This document shows positions 25,614 through 34,536 of a stretch of DNA of 64,000 bases, one piece after another. The stretch's first letter is position 1. Every line of letters begins with the position of its first letter. This DNA comes from Mycolicibacterium nivoides. Lineage in GTDB: Bacteria; Actinomycetota; Actinomycetes; Mycobacteriales; Mycobacteriaceae. The notes under the pieces were generated by a model. That model did not search any database, was not told the origin of the DNA, and saw only the letters and a list, made by a program, of their open reading frames with translations. The DNA is taken from assembly GCF_003855255.1 (NCBI RefSeq), contig NZ_CP034072.1, forward strand, positions 3,340,727-3,404,726. Direction: 5' to 3'. Both the position numbers and the translations under genes were made by a program.

Positions 25614-27008
25614 GTGGCATTCGACCTCACCCCCACCGCGGCACAGCATGACCTCGCGCGACGGACGCACGAGTTCGCCGAACAGATCGTCCGGCCAGTC
25701 GCCGCCGAGTACGACCAGCGGCAGGAGTTTCCCTGGCCGGTGCTCGAAGAAGCGGCCATCCAGGGCTTCTACAGCCCGCTGTTCTATCGCGACCTGATCG
25801 GTGACCCCACGGGACTGTCCCTTCCGATGTTCATGGAGGAGCTGTTCTGGGGCTGCGCCGGGATCGGGCTGGCCATTGTCATGCCGGCACTTGCGCTGTC
25901 GGCCATCGGTCAGGCGGCCTCACCGGAACAGATGCTGCGGTGGGCTCCTGAATGCTTCGGCACCCCGGGGGACCTCAAGCTGGCGGCATTGGCGATCTCA
26001 GAACCCGAGGGCGGCAGCGATGTGCGCAACCTGCGCACCTACGCCGTCCGCAGTGGACCCGGAGCAGACGCGGACTGGATCATCAACGGCCACAAGATGT
26101 GGATCGGCAACGGCGGCATAGCCAATGTGCACGTGGTCAACGCAGTCGTCGACAAGGAGCTCGGCCACAAGGGACAGGCGTTGTTCATCGTCGAGGGCGG
26201 CACGCCGGGGCTGGAAATGGTGCGCAAACTCGACAAGCTCGGCTGCCGGGCCTCACACACCGCCGAGCTCAGGTTCGACAGTGTCCGCGTTCCTGCCGAA
26301 AACCTGCTCGGGGGTCAGGACAAACTCGAGCACAAGCTGGCCCGGGCCCGCGAAGTCGTCGCAGGCGCCCAGAATTCCGGCTCGGCCACGCTGGGGACGT
26401 TCGAACAGACCCGGCCCATGGTGGCTGCACAGGCCCTCGGAATCGCGAGGGCCGCACTGGAATATGTCACCGAATATGCGAACCGCCGGATTGCCTTCGG
26501 CGCACCCATCATCGACAACCAGGGCATCGCGTTTCCACTCGCCGACCTGGCTACACAGATCGACGCCGCCCGGCTGCTCACGTGGCGCGCGTCCTGGATG
26601 GCCGCCTCCGGGGTGCCGTTCGACCGCGGCGAGGGCTCGATGTCGAAGCTGGCCGCCAGCGAGGTCGCAGTCCGCACCACCGAGCAGGCCATCCAGACGA
26701 TGGGTGGCTGGGGCTACGTCACGGATCATCCCGTCGAGAAGTGGTACCGGGATGCCAAGCTGTACACGATCTTCGAGGGCACCAGCGAGATCCAGCGCAT
26801 CGTCATCGCACACGCTCTCGGCGCCGCCGACGGAAAGCCTCCGCTGCATGTCGACCTGGAACCGTCGGGCGGGCCGTTGAACCGGTGGTTCGGTCGCGGC
26901 ACGCCGCTGCGCACCCGGGCGGCCGGCGCCGCACTGTCCGCGAAGGACCACGTACCCGAGCCCCTCATGCGCCTGGCGATGAAGGCCTTACGGCCGCCCC
27001 GCAGGTGA
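25614..27008 (+). CDS. acyl-CoA dehydrogenase
   Basis: 464-residue FAD enzyme introducing an alpha-beta double bond into an acyl-CoA. The family blocks are LAALAISEPEGGSDVRNLRT (FAD/substrate), NGHKMWIGNGG, RRIAFGAPIIDNQGI and the catalytic Glu in YTIFEGTSEIQRIVI. The C-terminal 60 residues extend beyond the usual fold. Start is the GTG at 25614, giving AFDLTPTAAQHDLARRTHEF. Chain-length or steroid specificity is not evident. Followed after 26 bases by a VOC-family gene, possibly co-transcribed. Confidence 0.92.
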   Translation: MAFDLTPTAAQHDLARRTHEFAEQIVRPVAAEYDQRQEFPWPVLEEAAIQGFYSPLFYRDLIGDPTGLSLPMFMEELFWGCAGIGLAIVMPALALSAIGQAASPEQMLRWAPECFGTPGDLKLAALAISEPEGGSDVRNLRTYAVRSGPGADADWIINGHKMWIGNGGIANVHVVNAVVDKELGHKGQALFIVEGGTPGLEMVRKLDKLGCRASHTAELRFDSVRVPAENLLGGQDKLEHKLARAREVVAGAQNSGSATLGTFEQTRPMVAAQALGIARAALEYVTEYANRRIAFGAPIIDNQGIAFPLADLATQIDAARLLTWRASWMAASGVPFDRGEGSMSKLAASEVAVRTTEQAIQTMGGWGYVTDHPVEKWYRDAKLYTIFEGTSEIQRIVIAHALGAADGKPPLHVDLEPSGGPLNRWFGRGTPLRTRAAGAALSAKDHVPEPLMRLAMKALRPPRR

Positions 27009-27034
27009 AGGCGGGCCAGATAGATTCCACGTCC

Positions 27035-27685
27035 ATGACCGTCACCGTCGACGAGATCGAAGTCGCTGACCCACCAGACGCCTGGACGCGAGCGGGGTTC
27101 AGTGTTGATGCCAGCGGACACGCCGGTCCGGTCTGTCGGATCGGTGGCGTTCGCATTCGGCTCGTCGGGGGCGACCGCGGCACCGGCATCATCGGGTGGT
27201 CGTTGCGCGGCCTGCCGCCGCAGGGGTCGGTTGATGACCTCGACGGCATCCCCACCGTGCGGTCCACCACGGCCGCCGCAGAGCCGGCCACCCATCCGAA
27301 CGGCGCCACCGCAATCGACCACGTCGTGCTGCTGTCCCCTGACCTCGGGCGCACGGTCTCATCGCTGGCCGCCATCGGCGTGGCCCCGCGCCGGGAACGT
27401 GATGCTGAACTCGGCGGGCGACGGGTCCGCCAGATCTTCTTCCGGTTCGGGGAGGTGATCCTCGAGGTCGTCGGTTCGCCGGACACGGCAAGCGACGGTC
27501 CCTCGAGGCTCTGGGGAATCACGTACGTCGTGAACGACATCGACGCGAGCGCCGCGTTCTTCGGCGACCACACCACTCCTGTCAAAGACGCCGTACAGCC
27601 GGGCCGCCGGATCACCACGGTCCGGCACAAGGACTTCGGAATGTCGGTCCGGACGGCGGTGATCTCGGCTACTCGTGATCGTTGA
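27035..27685 (+). CDS. VOC/glyoxalase-fold protein
   Basis: 216-residue protein. The second half has the vicinal-oxygen-chelate pattern AIDHVVLLSPDLGRTVSSLA, FFRFGEVILEVVG and LWGITYVVNDIDASAAFF. The N-terminal half (VRIRLVGGDRGTGIIGWSLR) resembles a degenerate second VOC module. Start ATG 27035. Metal-binding His and Glu residues are present, but the reaction is unknown. Genomic position behind the acyl-CoA dehydrogenase hints at acyl-CoA or aromatic metabolism. Confidence 0.8.
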   Translation: MTVTVDEIEVADPPDAWTRAGFSVDASGHAGPVCRIGGVRIRLVGGDRGTGIIGWSLRGLPPQGSVDDLDGIPTVRSTTAAAEPATHPNGATAIDHVVLLSPDLGRTVSSLAAIGVAPRRERDAELGGRRVRQIFFRFGEVILEVVGSPDTASDGPSRLWGITYVVNDIDASAAFFGDHTTPVKDAVQPGRRITTVRHKDFGMSVRTAVISATRDR

Positions 27686-27733
27686 CGTGTGTCGGGCCGC
27701 CGACCATCGCGCGCCGTTGCCTATCCTCAGCGC

Positions 27734-28216
27734 ATGACCGACGCCGGACACCTGAGCAACGACGTCGTCGTCGTCCACACTGACGGCGGGTGCCGGCCGA
27801 ACCCCGGTCCGGGCGGCTGGGGCGCGGTGCTGCGCCACCGCGAGCACGTGCGCGAGATGTACGGCGGGGAGCCCGGGACCACGAGCAACAACCGGATGGA
27901 GCTGATGGCGCCCATCATGGCGCTAGAGGCACTCACCAGGCGTGTGGTGGTGCACCTGCACACCGACAGCACCTATGTCCGCAACGGCATCACCAAATGG
28001 GTACTCGGCTGGGAACGCAACGGCTGGCTGACCGCCGCGAAGCAGCCGGTGAAGAACGTCGACCTCTGGCAGCGGCTGCAGGCCGCCTGCGCGCAGCACG
28101 AGGTCGAGTGGTTCTGGGTGAAAGGCCATTCGGGTGTCGCCGACAACGAACTGGCCGACGAGCTCGCGACCCGGGGAATGCAGGAGGCGATCGCCGCAGC
28201 GAGTCTCGGGGTCTAG
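27734..28216 (+). CDS. rnhA: ribonuclease HI
   Basis: 160-residue nuclease cleaving the RNA strand of RNA:DNA hybrids. All four acidic residues are visible: [11 protein letters not shown] (Asp), NNRMELMA (Glu), [12 protein letters not shown] (Asp) and [15 protein letters not shown] (His/Asp). Length matches E. coli RNase HI, without the extra domains of other mycobacterial RNase H proteins. ATG at 27734. Its stop codon abuts the stop of the convergent hydrolase with no spacer. Confidence 0.95.
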   Translation: MTDAGHLSNDVVVVHTDGGCRPNPGPGGWGAVLRHREHVREMYGGEPGTTSNNRMELMAPIMALEALTRRVVVHLHTDSTYVRNGITKWVLGWERNGWLTAAKQPVKNVDLWQRLQAACAQHEVEWFWVKGHSGVADNELADELATRGMQEAIAAASLGV

Positions 28217-29083
28217 TCAGCTGTCCAGGAATTGGATTGCGGCAGAGACGAATTCACGGTGGTACTGGAAGATCGCCCCGTGGCCCGAATTGGGGTAGAT
28301 GCACAGTTGTGAACCCGCGATCCGTCGGTGCATGTCATCGGAGAGCGCAGTTGGGACCATGCGGTCGTTGTCGCCGTTGGCGATGAAGGTCGGCTGGGTG
28401 ACAGCCGACAGGTCGGCAGGCGCGGAGCGCCCCCATCGCTTGATGGCCTTGAGTTGGGTTCGGAAGGCCTTCACGGTGATCTTCGCATCCCGGTCCAGGG
28501 TGCGCTCGTCGAGACGTTCGATGAACGCGCGGGCTGCGCGCTTGCCGGCGCCGTCGCGCTTGAAGAACAGGAATTCCTTCGGGTCCTTGCGGGTGAAGGT
28601 GGCACGCAGGATGTCGTAATAGGTTGTCCCGACGACCTTGTCGATGTCCGCTCCACCCGCCGGTCCCGTCCCGGTCAGGATCAGTCTGCGCACCAGGTCA
28701 GGATGTTCTATCACCAGCGCCTGGGCGATCATCCCGCCGAGGGAAAAGCCGAGGATGTCGACTGTGCTGAAACCGAGCGCGGTGATGAAGGCGAATGCAT
28801 CGTCTGCCATCGATTCGATGGTGTCAGGGACCGCGCCGGTGGAAGCTCCGACGCCGCGGTTGTCGAATGCGATGACATGGTGCCGTTCGGCGATCGGGTC
28901 GACGACGCGAGGATCCCAGTTATCCAGCGTGGCGGCGAGGTGGACGAGGAAGACGACGGGAATTCCGCCCCTGGGCCCGAGTTCGCGGTAGGCGTACGTA
29001 ACGCCGCCCGCGGTGACGGTGCGCCCCGGGGCATGCGAATAGGACGTGATCGCTTCGTTGTGCCGACTGCTATTGGCGTTCAT
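28217..29083 (-). CDS. alpha/beta hydrolase (first of tandem pair)
   Basis: 288-residue hydrolase of the peroxidase/epoxide-hydrolase-like group. The nucleophile elbow is GFSLGGMIAQ, with the acid in GDNDRMVP and the His in PNSGHGAIFQ. A PVVFLVHLAATLDNWDPRVV block and FDNRGVGAS are also present. About half the residues are shared with the product of 29111-29944, so the two arose by tandem duplication. Substrate unknown; ester or haloperoxidase-type activity is possible. It diverges from the TetR gene at 30086 and is probably co-transcribed with its paralogue. Confidence 0.9.
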   Translation of the reverse strand: MNANSSRHNEAITSYSHAPGRTVTAGGVTYAYRELGPRGGIPVVFLVHLAATLDNWDPRVVDPIAERHHVIAFDNRGVGASTGAVPDTIESMADDAFAFITALGFSTVDILGFSLGGMIAQALVIEHPDLVRRLILTGTGPAGGADIDKVVGTTYYDILRATFTRKDPKEFLFFKRDGAGKRAARAFIERLDERTLDRDAKITVKAFRTQLKAIKRWGRSAPADLSAVTQPTFIANGDNDRMVPTALSDDMHRRIAGSQLCIYPNSGHGAIFQYHREFVSAAIQFLDS

Positions 29084-29110
29084 GGCATCTCCTGAGTTCT
29101 TGGTAAGCGA

Positions 29111-29944
29111 TTAGTTGGCCAGGAATTGCAGCGCGTCGGCCACGAACGCCTGGTGATGCTGAAACACTCCGCCGTGCCCGGAGTTCGGGTAGATCTTCAG
29201 CTGCGCGTCGGGCAGCCGACGTGCCATGTCGGCTGAGTGGCCGCTGTCCACCATGAGGTCGTTATCCCCGTTGGCGACCAGGACGGGGTGGGTGATGATG
29301 GAGAGGTCGTCGGGGGCGCTCTTCCCGGCGTGCCGGATCGCCCTGATCTGAGCGATGCCGGCGCGCAGGGAGATTCGCTTGTCGCGGTTCTGTGTCCGCT
29401 CCCTGAGCCGGCCCAGGTACTGCGCGGCGGCATGCTTACCCTCGGGGGTACGGGGAAAGAACAAGAAGTTCCTGGGGTCGCTGCGAGTGAGCGCCGCTTT
29501 GAGGTAGGCGCCCGCGACGATGGTGGCCATCTTGTCGATGCCACCGGCGCCGCGCGGCCCGGTGCCGGCCAGGATCATGCGGCGAACGAGCTCAGGCGCC
29601 TGCAGTGCCACCATCTGGGCAACGCCACCGCCGAGTGAGAATCCGAACAGATCAACCTGCTGGAGGCCCAGCGCGCGGATGAAGTCGATCGCGTCGGCGC
29701 CCATCTGCTCCACGGTGGCGGGCACCGAGCCTCCGGTGGCGCCGACACCGCGATTGTCGAACGCGATGACCCGGTGCTGAGCGGCGATGCCGTCGATGAT
29801 GCGCGGATCCCAATCGTCGAGGACCGCGGTCAGGTGATGCAGGAACACCACCGGAATGTCTGAGCCGCCGCCCAGGTCGCGATAGGCGAACGTCGCACCG
29901 TCGATGTCGATGGTGCGGTTCGGTGCGTCTTTCCAGGAGATCAT
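29111..29944 (-). CDS. alpha/beta hydrolase (second of tandem pair)
   Basis: 277-residue hydrolase with nucleophile GFSLGGGVAQMV, acid loop GDNDLMVD and His PNSGHGGVFQHH, clearly paralogous to the downstream hydrolase. The ATG at 29944 (MISWKDAPNRTIDID) has a GAAAGG ribosome-binding site at a good distance; a GTG at 29959 is less likely. The intergenic region to the divergent TetR gene contains a 32-bp palindrome, so its expression is likely repressed by that regulator. Confidence 0.9.
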   Translation of the reverse strand: MISWKDAPNRTIDIDGATFAYRDLGGGSDIPVVFLHHLTAVLDDWDPRIIDGIAAQHRVIAFDNRGVGATGGSVPATVEQMGADAIDFIRALGLQQVDLFGFSLGGGVAQMVALQAPELVRRMILAGTGPRGAGGIDKMATIVAGAYLKAALTRSDPRNFLFFPRTPEGKHAAAQYLGRLRERTQNRDKRISLRAGIAQIRAIRHAGKSAPDDLSIITHPVLVANGDNDLMVDSGHSADMARRLPDAQLKIYPNSGHGGVFQHHQAFVADALQFLAN

Positions 29945-30006
29945 TGCGGCGCCTTTCACGGTCTTGGTGCGTTCATGGAGCGAGGCCGGACCTCAACGTC
30001 CAAACG

Positions 30007-30038
30007 ATCTTACGATCATAATATTATGACCGTAAGAT
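30007..30038. promoter_or_regulatory. 32-bp palindromic TetR operator
   Basis: Arms ATCTTACGATCATAA (30007-30021) and TTATGACCGTAAGAT (30024-30038) around a central TA are complementary except for one position. The site is AT-rich against a GC-rich background and lies between the divergent hydrolase pair (start 29944) and TetR gene (start 30086), the standard position for an autoregulated TetR operator. Confidence 0.85.
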
Positions 30039-30085
30039 ATAATGCTAGGATTCGCAAGAACGAGCTTCGAGACCGGGAGGTGGCC

Positions 30086-30676
30086 ATGGCGCGATCCGCC
30101 GCGGAACGCAAGGCCGAGACTCGACGTCGGATCATCGAGACCGCGAGCGAGCGCTTCAAACAGGACGGCATCGACGGGTCTGGGATCGCCACGCTGATGT
30201 CCGATGCTGGGCTGACCAATGGCGCGTTCTACGCGCACTTTTCGTCGAAGGGGGACCTGGTCGCCAATGTCGTGGCCGACCAGCTACGGGCGCAACGCGA
30301 CAGCCTGAGTTCATTACCCTCCGGGCGAGACGCGCTGGAAGCGTTCGTGCGCGAGTACCTCTCGCCGCATCATCGCGACCATCCGGGCACCGGCTGCCCC
30401 AACGCCGCCCTACTCGATGAGATCGGCCGTTGCGATGACGCTGTGCGTGATGCCTACACCGAGGGGATGCAGTCGATCGTCGATGTCATCGCCGCACACT
30501 TGTCTCCACACCGGCCCTCCACCGCGCGCACCACGGCCGTGGGGTTGTTCACTGTTCTCGTCGCCACCTTGCAACTCGCACGCGCCGTCTCCGACCGGAA
30601 ACTGTCCGACGACATCCTCACCTCCGGAATCTTCAACGCACAACTGCTCCTCGACTGCAAGCCTGAAGGGAAATGA
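30086..30676 (+). CDS. TetR-family transcriptional regulator
   Basis: 196-residue regulator. The N-terminal DNA-binding domain has RRRIIETASERFKQDGIDGS and the recognition-helix region LTNGAFYAHFSSKGDLV, the AcrR/YfiR-like pattern. The C-terminal ligand domain contains HPGTGCPNAALLDEIGR, found in TetR_C regulators of detoxification genes. ATG 30086 follows GGGAGG. Predicted to repress itself, the hydrolase pair and the reductase downstream through the palindrome at 30007. Five bases separate it from the reductase gene. Confidence 0.9.
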   Translation: MARSAAERKAETRRRIIETASERFKQDGIDGSGIATLMSDAGLTNGAFYAHFSSKGDLVANVVADQLRAQRDSLSSLPSGRDALEAFVREYLSPHHRDHPGTGCPNAALLDEIGRCDDAVRDAYTEGMQSIVDVIAAHLSPHRPSTARTTAVGLFTVLVATLQLARAVSDRKLSDDILTSGIFNAQLLLDCKPEGK

Positions 30677-30680
30677 CCAC

Positions 30681-31691
30681 ATGAAGGCATTCGTCGTCAC
30701 CCGATACGGCAAGCACCATGTCCACGCCACCGAAGTACCCCAGCCGATGATCGGCACCAGGGACGTACTGGTCCGGGTGAGCGCAGCCAGCGTCAACCCG
30801 CTGGACGTCATGGTCCGAAACGGAGAGTTCAAGCAGCTACTGAAATACCGGCCGCCCTTTGTGCTCGGCCACGATGTCGCCGGTGTGGTCATCGAGAAGG
30901 GCGCCGAGGTCCGCGGCTTCAGCATCGGCGACCAGGTGTATGCGCGTCCCCGCGACCTCCGGATCGGAACCTTCGCCGAGTACATCGCGATCGACCAGGA
31001 TGACGTCGCGCTCAAGCCGACCGCCCTGTCCATGCCCGAGGCCGCCGCGGTTCCACTGGTCGCCTTGGCTGCCTGGCAGATCCTGGTCGAACGGGCACAC
31101 ATCAGGCCCGGCCAGAAAGTCCTCGTCCACGCCGGTGCCGGCGGCCTCGGGTCGACCGTCATCCAGCTCGCCAAGCATCTCGGTGCACACGTCGCGACCA
31201 CGGCCAAGGGCGCCCGTGCGGAACTGGTCCGCGACCTCGGAGCCGACGTCGTCATCGACTACACCGCACAGGATTTCTCCCAGGTCCTCTCCGACTACGA
31301 CCTGGTGGTGGACTCGGTCGGCGGTGAGAATCTGATGAAGTCGCTCACCGTGCTCAAACCCGGAGGCCGGGCGATCGGCGTCACCGGCCCACCCGACGCC
31401 GGATTCGCAAAACAACTCGGCGCACCCAAACCCTTCGAGTTCGTGCTGTCGTTCCTCAGCCGCAAGGTACGCAGAGCCGCCAGGAAACTCGGCGTGCGCT
31501 ACTCGTTCTTCTTCATGCACGCCAGCGGAACACAGCTTCGAGAGCTTGCCGCCCTATACGAAGCGGGCCACTTGCGTCCGGTCATCGACTCCACCTTTCC
31601 CTTCGACCAGACACTTGAAGCACTCGCCTACGTCGAGAACGGCAAAGCCAAGGCAGGCAAAGTCGTCATCACGCTCGACCAACGAGCCTGA
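30681..31691 (+). CDS. NAD(P)-dependent alcohol dehydrogenase/quinone reductase-like (MDR, zinc-free)
   Basis: 336-residue medium-chain reductase. GroES-like half with SVNPLDVMVRNG and LGHDVAGVV, then Rossmann segment VLVHAGAGGLGSTVIQLAKH (about 145-165). The cysteine/glutamate set for catalytic zinc is absent, which points to the quinone oxidoreductase/enoyl reductase branch. ATG at 30681 with GAAGGGA upstream, four bases after the TetR stop, so co-transcribed with the regulator. Together with the hydrolases it suggests an inducible detoxification or degradation module. Convergent with ligD. Confidence 0.9.
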   Translation: MKAFVVTRYGKHHVHATEVPQPMIGTRDVLVRVSAASVNPLDVMVRNGEFKQLLKYRPPFVLGHDVAGVVIEKGAEVRGFSIGDQVYARPRDLRIGTFAEYIAIDQDDVALKPTALSMPEAAAVPLVALAAWQILVERAHIRPGQKVLVHAGAGGLGSTVIQLAKHLGAHVATTAKGARAELVRDLGADVVIDYTAQDFSQVLSDYDLVVDSVGGENLMKSLTVLKPGGRAIGVTGPPDAGFAKQLGAPKPFEFVLSFLSRKVRRAARKLGVRYSFFFMHASGTQLRELAALYEAGHLRPVIDSTFPFDQTLEALAYVENGKAKAGKVVITLDQRA

Positions 31692-31706
31692 TCGCGGCCG
31701 CCACCG

Positions 31707-33977
31707 CTACTCCCAGACCACGTCATCCGGCGTCTTGTCCGGCCGCAGACCGCGCCAGCTGGGCTGACGCAGCCGGTGGTCAGTGGTGCGCTCGCTGTAG
31801 CGGACCTCCCCCACGAGCTCGGGCCGCACGAACGTGACCCCCTTCGCGTCGAGCTTCGGCAACGGTTTGTCGAACGGTGACTCGTCGGTGTGCAGCGGGG
31901 CCAGCATGCCTTTGAGCTTGGTCAGTTCCTTGTCGGTGAACCCGGTGCCGACGCGCCCGGCGAACTGCAGGCCGTCGGGGCCGGGCACGCCGAGCAGCAG
32001 CGCGCCGATGCCACTGCTGCGCCCGCCCTCTCCCTGACGCCAGCCGCCGATCACCGCTTCCTGCGTGTTCCAGATCTTGTCCTTGATCCAGGAGGCCGAC
32101 CGCCGGCCCGGCTGATACGTCGAGTCCCGCTTCTTGGCCACTACCCCTTCGAACCGGTGCTCACGGGCATGGTCCATGGCCTCCGGACCGTCGCCGGGCA
32201 GCGGCTCGGGAACGATCAGCCCGCCGCCGGCGGCCAACGCCTCCAACAGCTTTCGCCGGTCGGTGTACTTGGCGCGCAGCAAGGAGCGGCCGTCGAGCCA
32301 CAGGATGTCGAAGGCCCAGAACTCGACCCGCGTGGAACGGGCTCGGTTCTGCATCTCGCCGAAGCTGGGCACCCCGGAGTCGTCGAGTGCCACCACCTCG
32401 CCGTCCAGCACCACGTGGTGGTCGGCGAGATCGGCGGCCACCGCCTGCAATTGCGGGTACTCGGCAGTGACATCACGTCCGCGGCGTGAACGCAGTTGCA
32501 GTCGACCATGATCGGCCTCGACCAGCAGCCGGTATCCGTCCCATTTGCCCTCGAACGCCCATTGCGTGGCCTTGAGTTTCGCGACGGACCCCTCGGTGGC
32601 GAGCATCGGCGCGAAGTCCTTGGGTTCTGGCGTGGCCGACTTCTGGTCCTTCATCCGGTGCGCCAGCCAGTTCTTGCCCTCGGTCTGGATCAGCGCATAG
32701 CGGCCGGATATTCGCTCACCGTGCAGGGTGACGATCACTTCCCCGCCCTTGTCCGGGCCGTCGGGCGGCTTGTCTCTGAACTTCTCGGTCTCGTACGTGC
32801 CGGTGTCCCAGACGATCACCTTGCCGCCGCCGTATTCGCCTTTCGGGATCTCACCTTCGAACGTCAAATACTCCATCGGGTGGTCCTCGGTATGCACCGC
32901 AAGGTGATTCACCGATGTGGTCTCGGGCAGATTCTTCGGCACGGCCCAACTGACCAGCACGCCGTCACGTTCCAACCGGAAGTCGTAATGTAGCCGGCGG
33001 GCATGGTGTTCCTGGATCACGAATGTGTCGTTGTTTCCGGTCTGTGGAGCCTTCTTCGGGACCGGCTCCGGTGTCTTGGCCGCGTCGCGCATGCTGCGGT
33101 AGGTGGTGAGCTTGTCGACCCGGGGTGCATCCTCGTCCAATCCGGCCAGCAGGTCGCCGTCATCGGAAACCCGTTGCAGCACTTCGTCGAATCGCAGGTG
33201 ACGCAGATCCGGGTCGCCGATCTCGTCCCACGTGCGGGGTGCGGCGACGGTAGGGTACTCCCGCCCGCGCAGTGAGTACGGAGCGATCGTGGTCTTGGCC
33301 CCGCTGTTCTGGCTCCAGTCCAGGAAGATCTTCTGGGCACGGACGCTGCGGGTCATGGTGGCGGTGACCAGTGTGGGCATCGACTGTTCGAGTTGTTGGG
33401 CCACCCGCTTGGCCAGCACCGAGGCACCGCGGGAGCTGATCGGCTCGGCCAGAGGCACATACAGGTGCAGGCCCTTGCTACCGCTGGTCAGCGGATACGT
33501 CGTCAGCCCGATGTCACCCATCAAGTCGCGCACCGCCTGGGCCACCTCGCACAACTGCGGCATGGTGACCCCCTCGCCCGGATCGAGGTCGAACACGATG
33601 CGGGTGGCCGGGCCCTGACTCCCGTCGGAGCCGAACCGCCATTGCGGCACATGCACTTCGAGTGCTGCCTGCTGCGCGATCCAGGCCAGACCCTCACGGG
33701 TGTTGATGATCGGGTAGGTGGTGGTGCCCGACTTGTGCGCAATAGTCCCGCGCTCGAGCCAGCCCGGAGCCGAAGACGCCAGCTGCTTTTCGAAGAACGA
33801 CGCCTCCGCGACCCCGTTGGGCCAACGCTTTCGGGTCACCGGGCGCCCGGCCATGTGCGGAAGCATCACCTCGGCGATGCTCAGGTAATAGTCGAACACC
33901 TCGGCTTTGGTCGTGCCGGTGGCGGGATAGAGCACCTTGTCCGGATTCGTCAGCCGAACCCGCTCATAGCGCTCCAT
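31707..33977 (-). CDS. ligD: multifunctional ATP-dependent DNA ligase LigD (Pol-PE-Lig)
   Basis: NHEJ ligase of 756 residues. The domain order is an N-terminal primase-polymerase (about 1-290, metal motif FDLDPGEG and the loop TSGSKGLHLYVPL), a central 3'-phosphoesterase (about 320-470, with HHARRLHYDFRLERDG) and a C-terminal ATP-ligase (about 475-756, KWDGYR adenylation Lys motif and LDGEVVAL). This is the mycobacterial order and length. The ATG at 33977 follows GGAGGGG; the frame extends further upstream but crosses a 19-bp direct repeat. It diverges from ku, which lies 6.6 kb away rather than adjacent. Confidence 0.96.
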   Translation of the reverse strand: MERYERVRLTNPDKVLYPATGTTKAEVFDYYLSIAEVMLPHMAGRPVTRKRWPNGVAEASFFEKQLASSAPGWLERGTIAHKSGTTTYPIINTREGLAWIAQQAALEVHVPQWRFGSDGSQGPATRIVFDLDPGEGVTMPQLCEVAQAVRDLMGDIGLTTYPLTSGSKGLHLYVPLAEPISSRGASVLAKRVAQQLEQSMPTLVTATMTRSVRAQKIFLDWSQNSGAKTTIAPYSLRGREYPTVAAPRTWDEIGDPDLRHLRFDEVLQRVSDDGDLLAGLDEDAPRVDKLTTYRSMRDAAKTPEPVPKKAPQTGNNDTFVIQEHHARRLHYDFRLERDGVLVSWAVPKNLPETTSVNHLAVHTEDHPMEYLTFEGEIPKGEYGGGKVIVWDTGTYETEKFRDKPPDGPDKGGEVIVTLHGERISGRYALIQTEGKNWLAHRMKDQKSATPEPKDFAPMLATEGSVAKLKATQWAFEGKWDGYRLLVEADHGRLQLRSRRGRDVTAEYPQLQAVAADLADHHVVLDGEVVALDDSGVPSFGEMQNRARSTRVEFWAFDILWLDGRSLLRAKYTDRRKLLEALAAGGGLIVPEPLPGDGPEAMDHAREHRFEGVVAKKRDSTYQPGRRSASWIKDKIWNTQEAVIGGWRQGEGGRSSGIGALLLGVPGPDGLQFAGRVGTGFTDKELTKLKGMLAPLHTDESPFDKPLPKLDAKGVTFVRPELVGEVRYSERTTDHRLRQPSWRGLRPDKTPDDVVWE

Positions 33978-34536
33978 GACGCCCCTCCATGACGCAAACG
34001 TATACCCACATCGCCGAGCTCTGAGATCAATGGGGCGTCGGGCCATACCCAAGTTGATCCCAACTGGATAGCGAACAAGCCACGACGAGGGAATTCAGTT
34101 CGTTTTGCTGCGGACGTCGAGCCCAACAACACCTTCCGCCGCTATGGGGCCCAGCCACCGCATAGCAGCGGTTTACGGTCGCGGTGTTGACCCTAGGGGC
34201 CGATGTAGTGGAGGTCGACTTCAGCGATATCCACCTGCCGACCAGGGCGTTGTCCTGACCTTAGTCGACCTTCGAAAAATCATAATTCGCAACCCGCCTA
34301 CCAGCGCAAATGCCTCGGCATGCATACCAACCTTGTTGCGAAATCAATATCTTTCCGGCGATAATTTTTCATGGCTAAATTCCAATACCAAATAACGAAT
34401 ACCAATTAGTGAACATTGCCGCCGAAACGGGTTCAAAATGTGCGCGGAATTTCTGCGGAAGTAAGTTATGTTTTCTCCGCTCTACCGCGACGAGGCACCC
34501 CGGCCACGTCGTTACCCTCACCTATTGGAGAGAACT
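33978..34536. other. intergenic region upstream of ligD, progressively AT-rich
   Basis: 560 bases without a supported gene. The left end holds the ligD ribosome-binding site and direct-repeat copy 1 (33995-34013). From about 34260 the sequence becomes markedly AT-rich for this genome (AAAAATCATAATTCGC, AAATAACGAATACC). It probably includes the promoter of the exported protein at 34537. Short open frames here show no coding character. Confidence 0.5.
33995..34013 (+). repeat. 19-bp direct repeat, copy 1
   Basis: CAAACGTATACCCACATCG, 18 bases upstream of the ligD start codon. An identical copy in the same orientation lies at 36713-36731, bracketing a 2.7-kb AT-richer segment. It contains the palindrome GTATAC and, read towards ligD, a TATACG that could serve as a -10 box. 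Confidence 0.8.

Noticed and set aside
25952..27034. Open plus-strand frame running in from the acyl-CoA dehydrogenase gene into the VOC gene
   Set aside because: The portion before 27035 is an out-of-frame shadow of the dehydrogenase with Arg-rich, non-natural composition; the real start is the ATG at 27035.
34105..34395. 96-codon frame upstream of the exported protein at 34537
   Set aside because: No ribosome-binding site, composition follows the AT-rich background, and no recognisable protein features.
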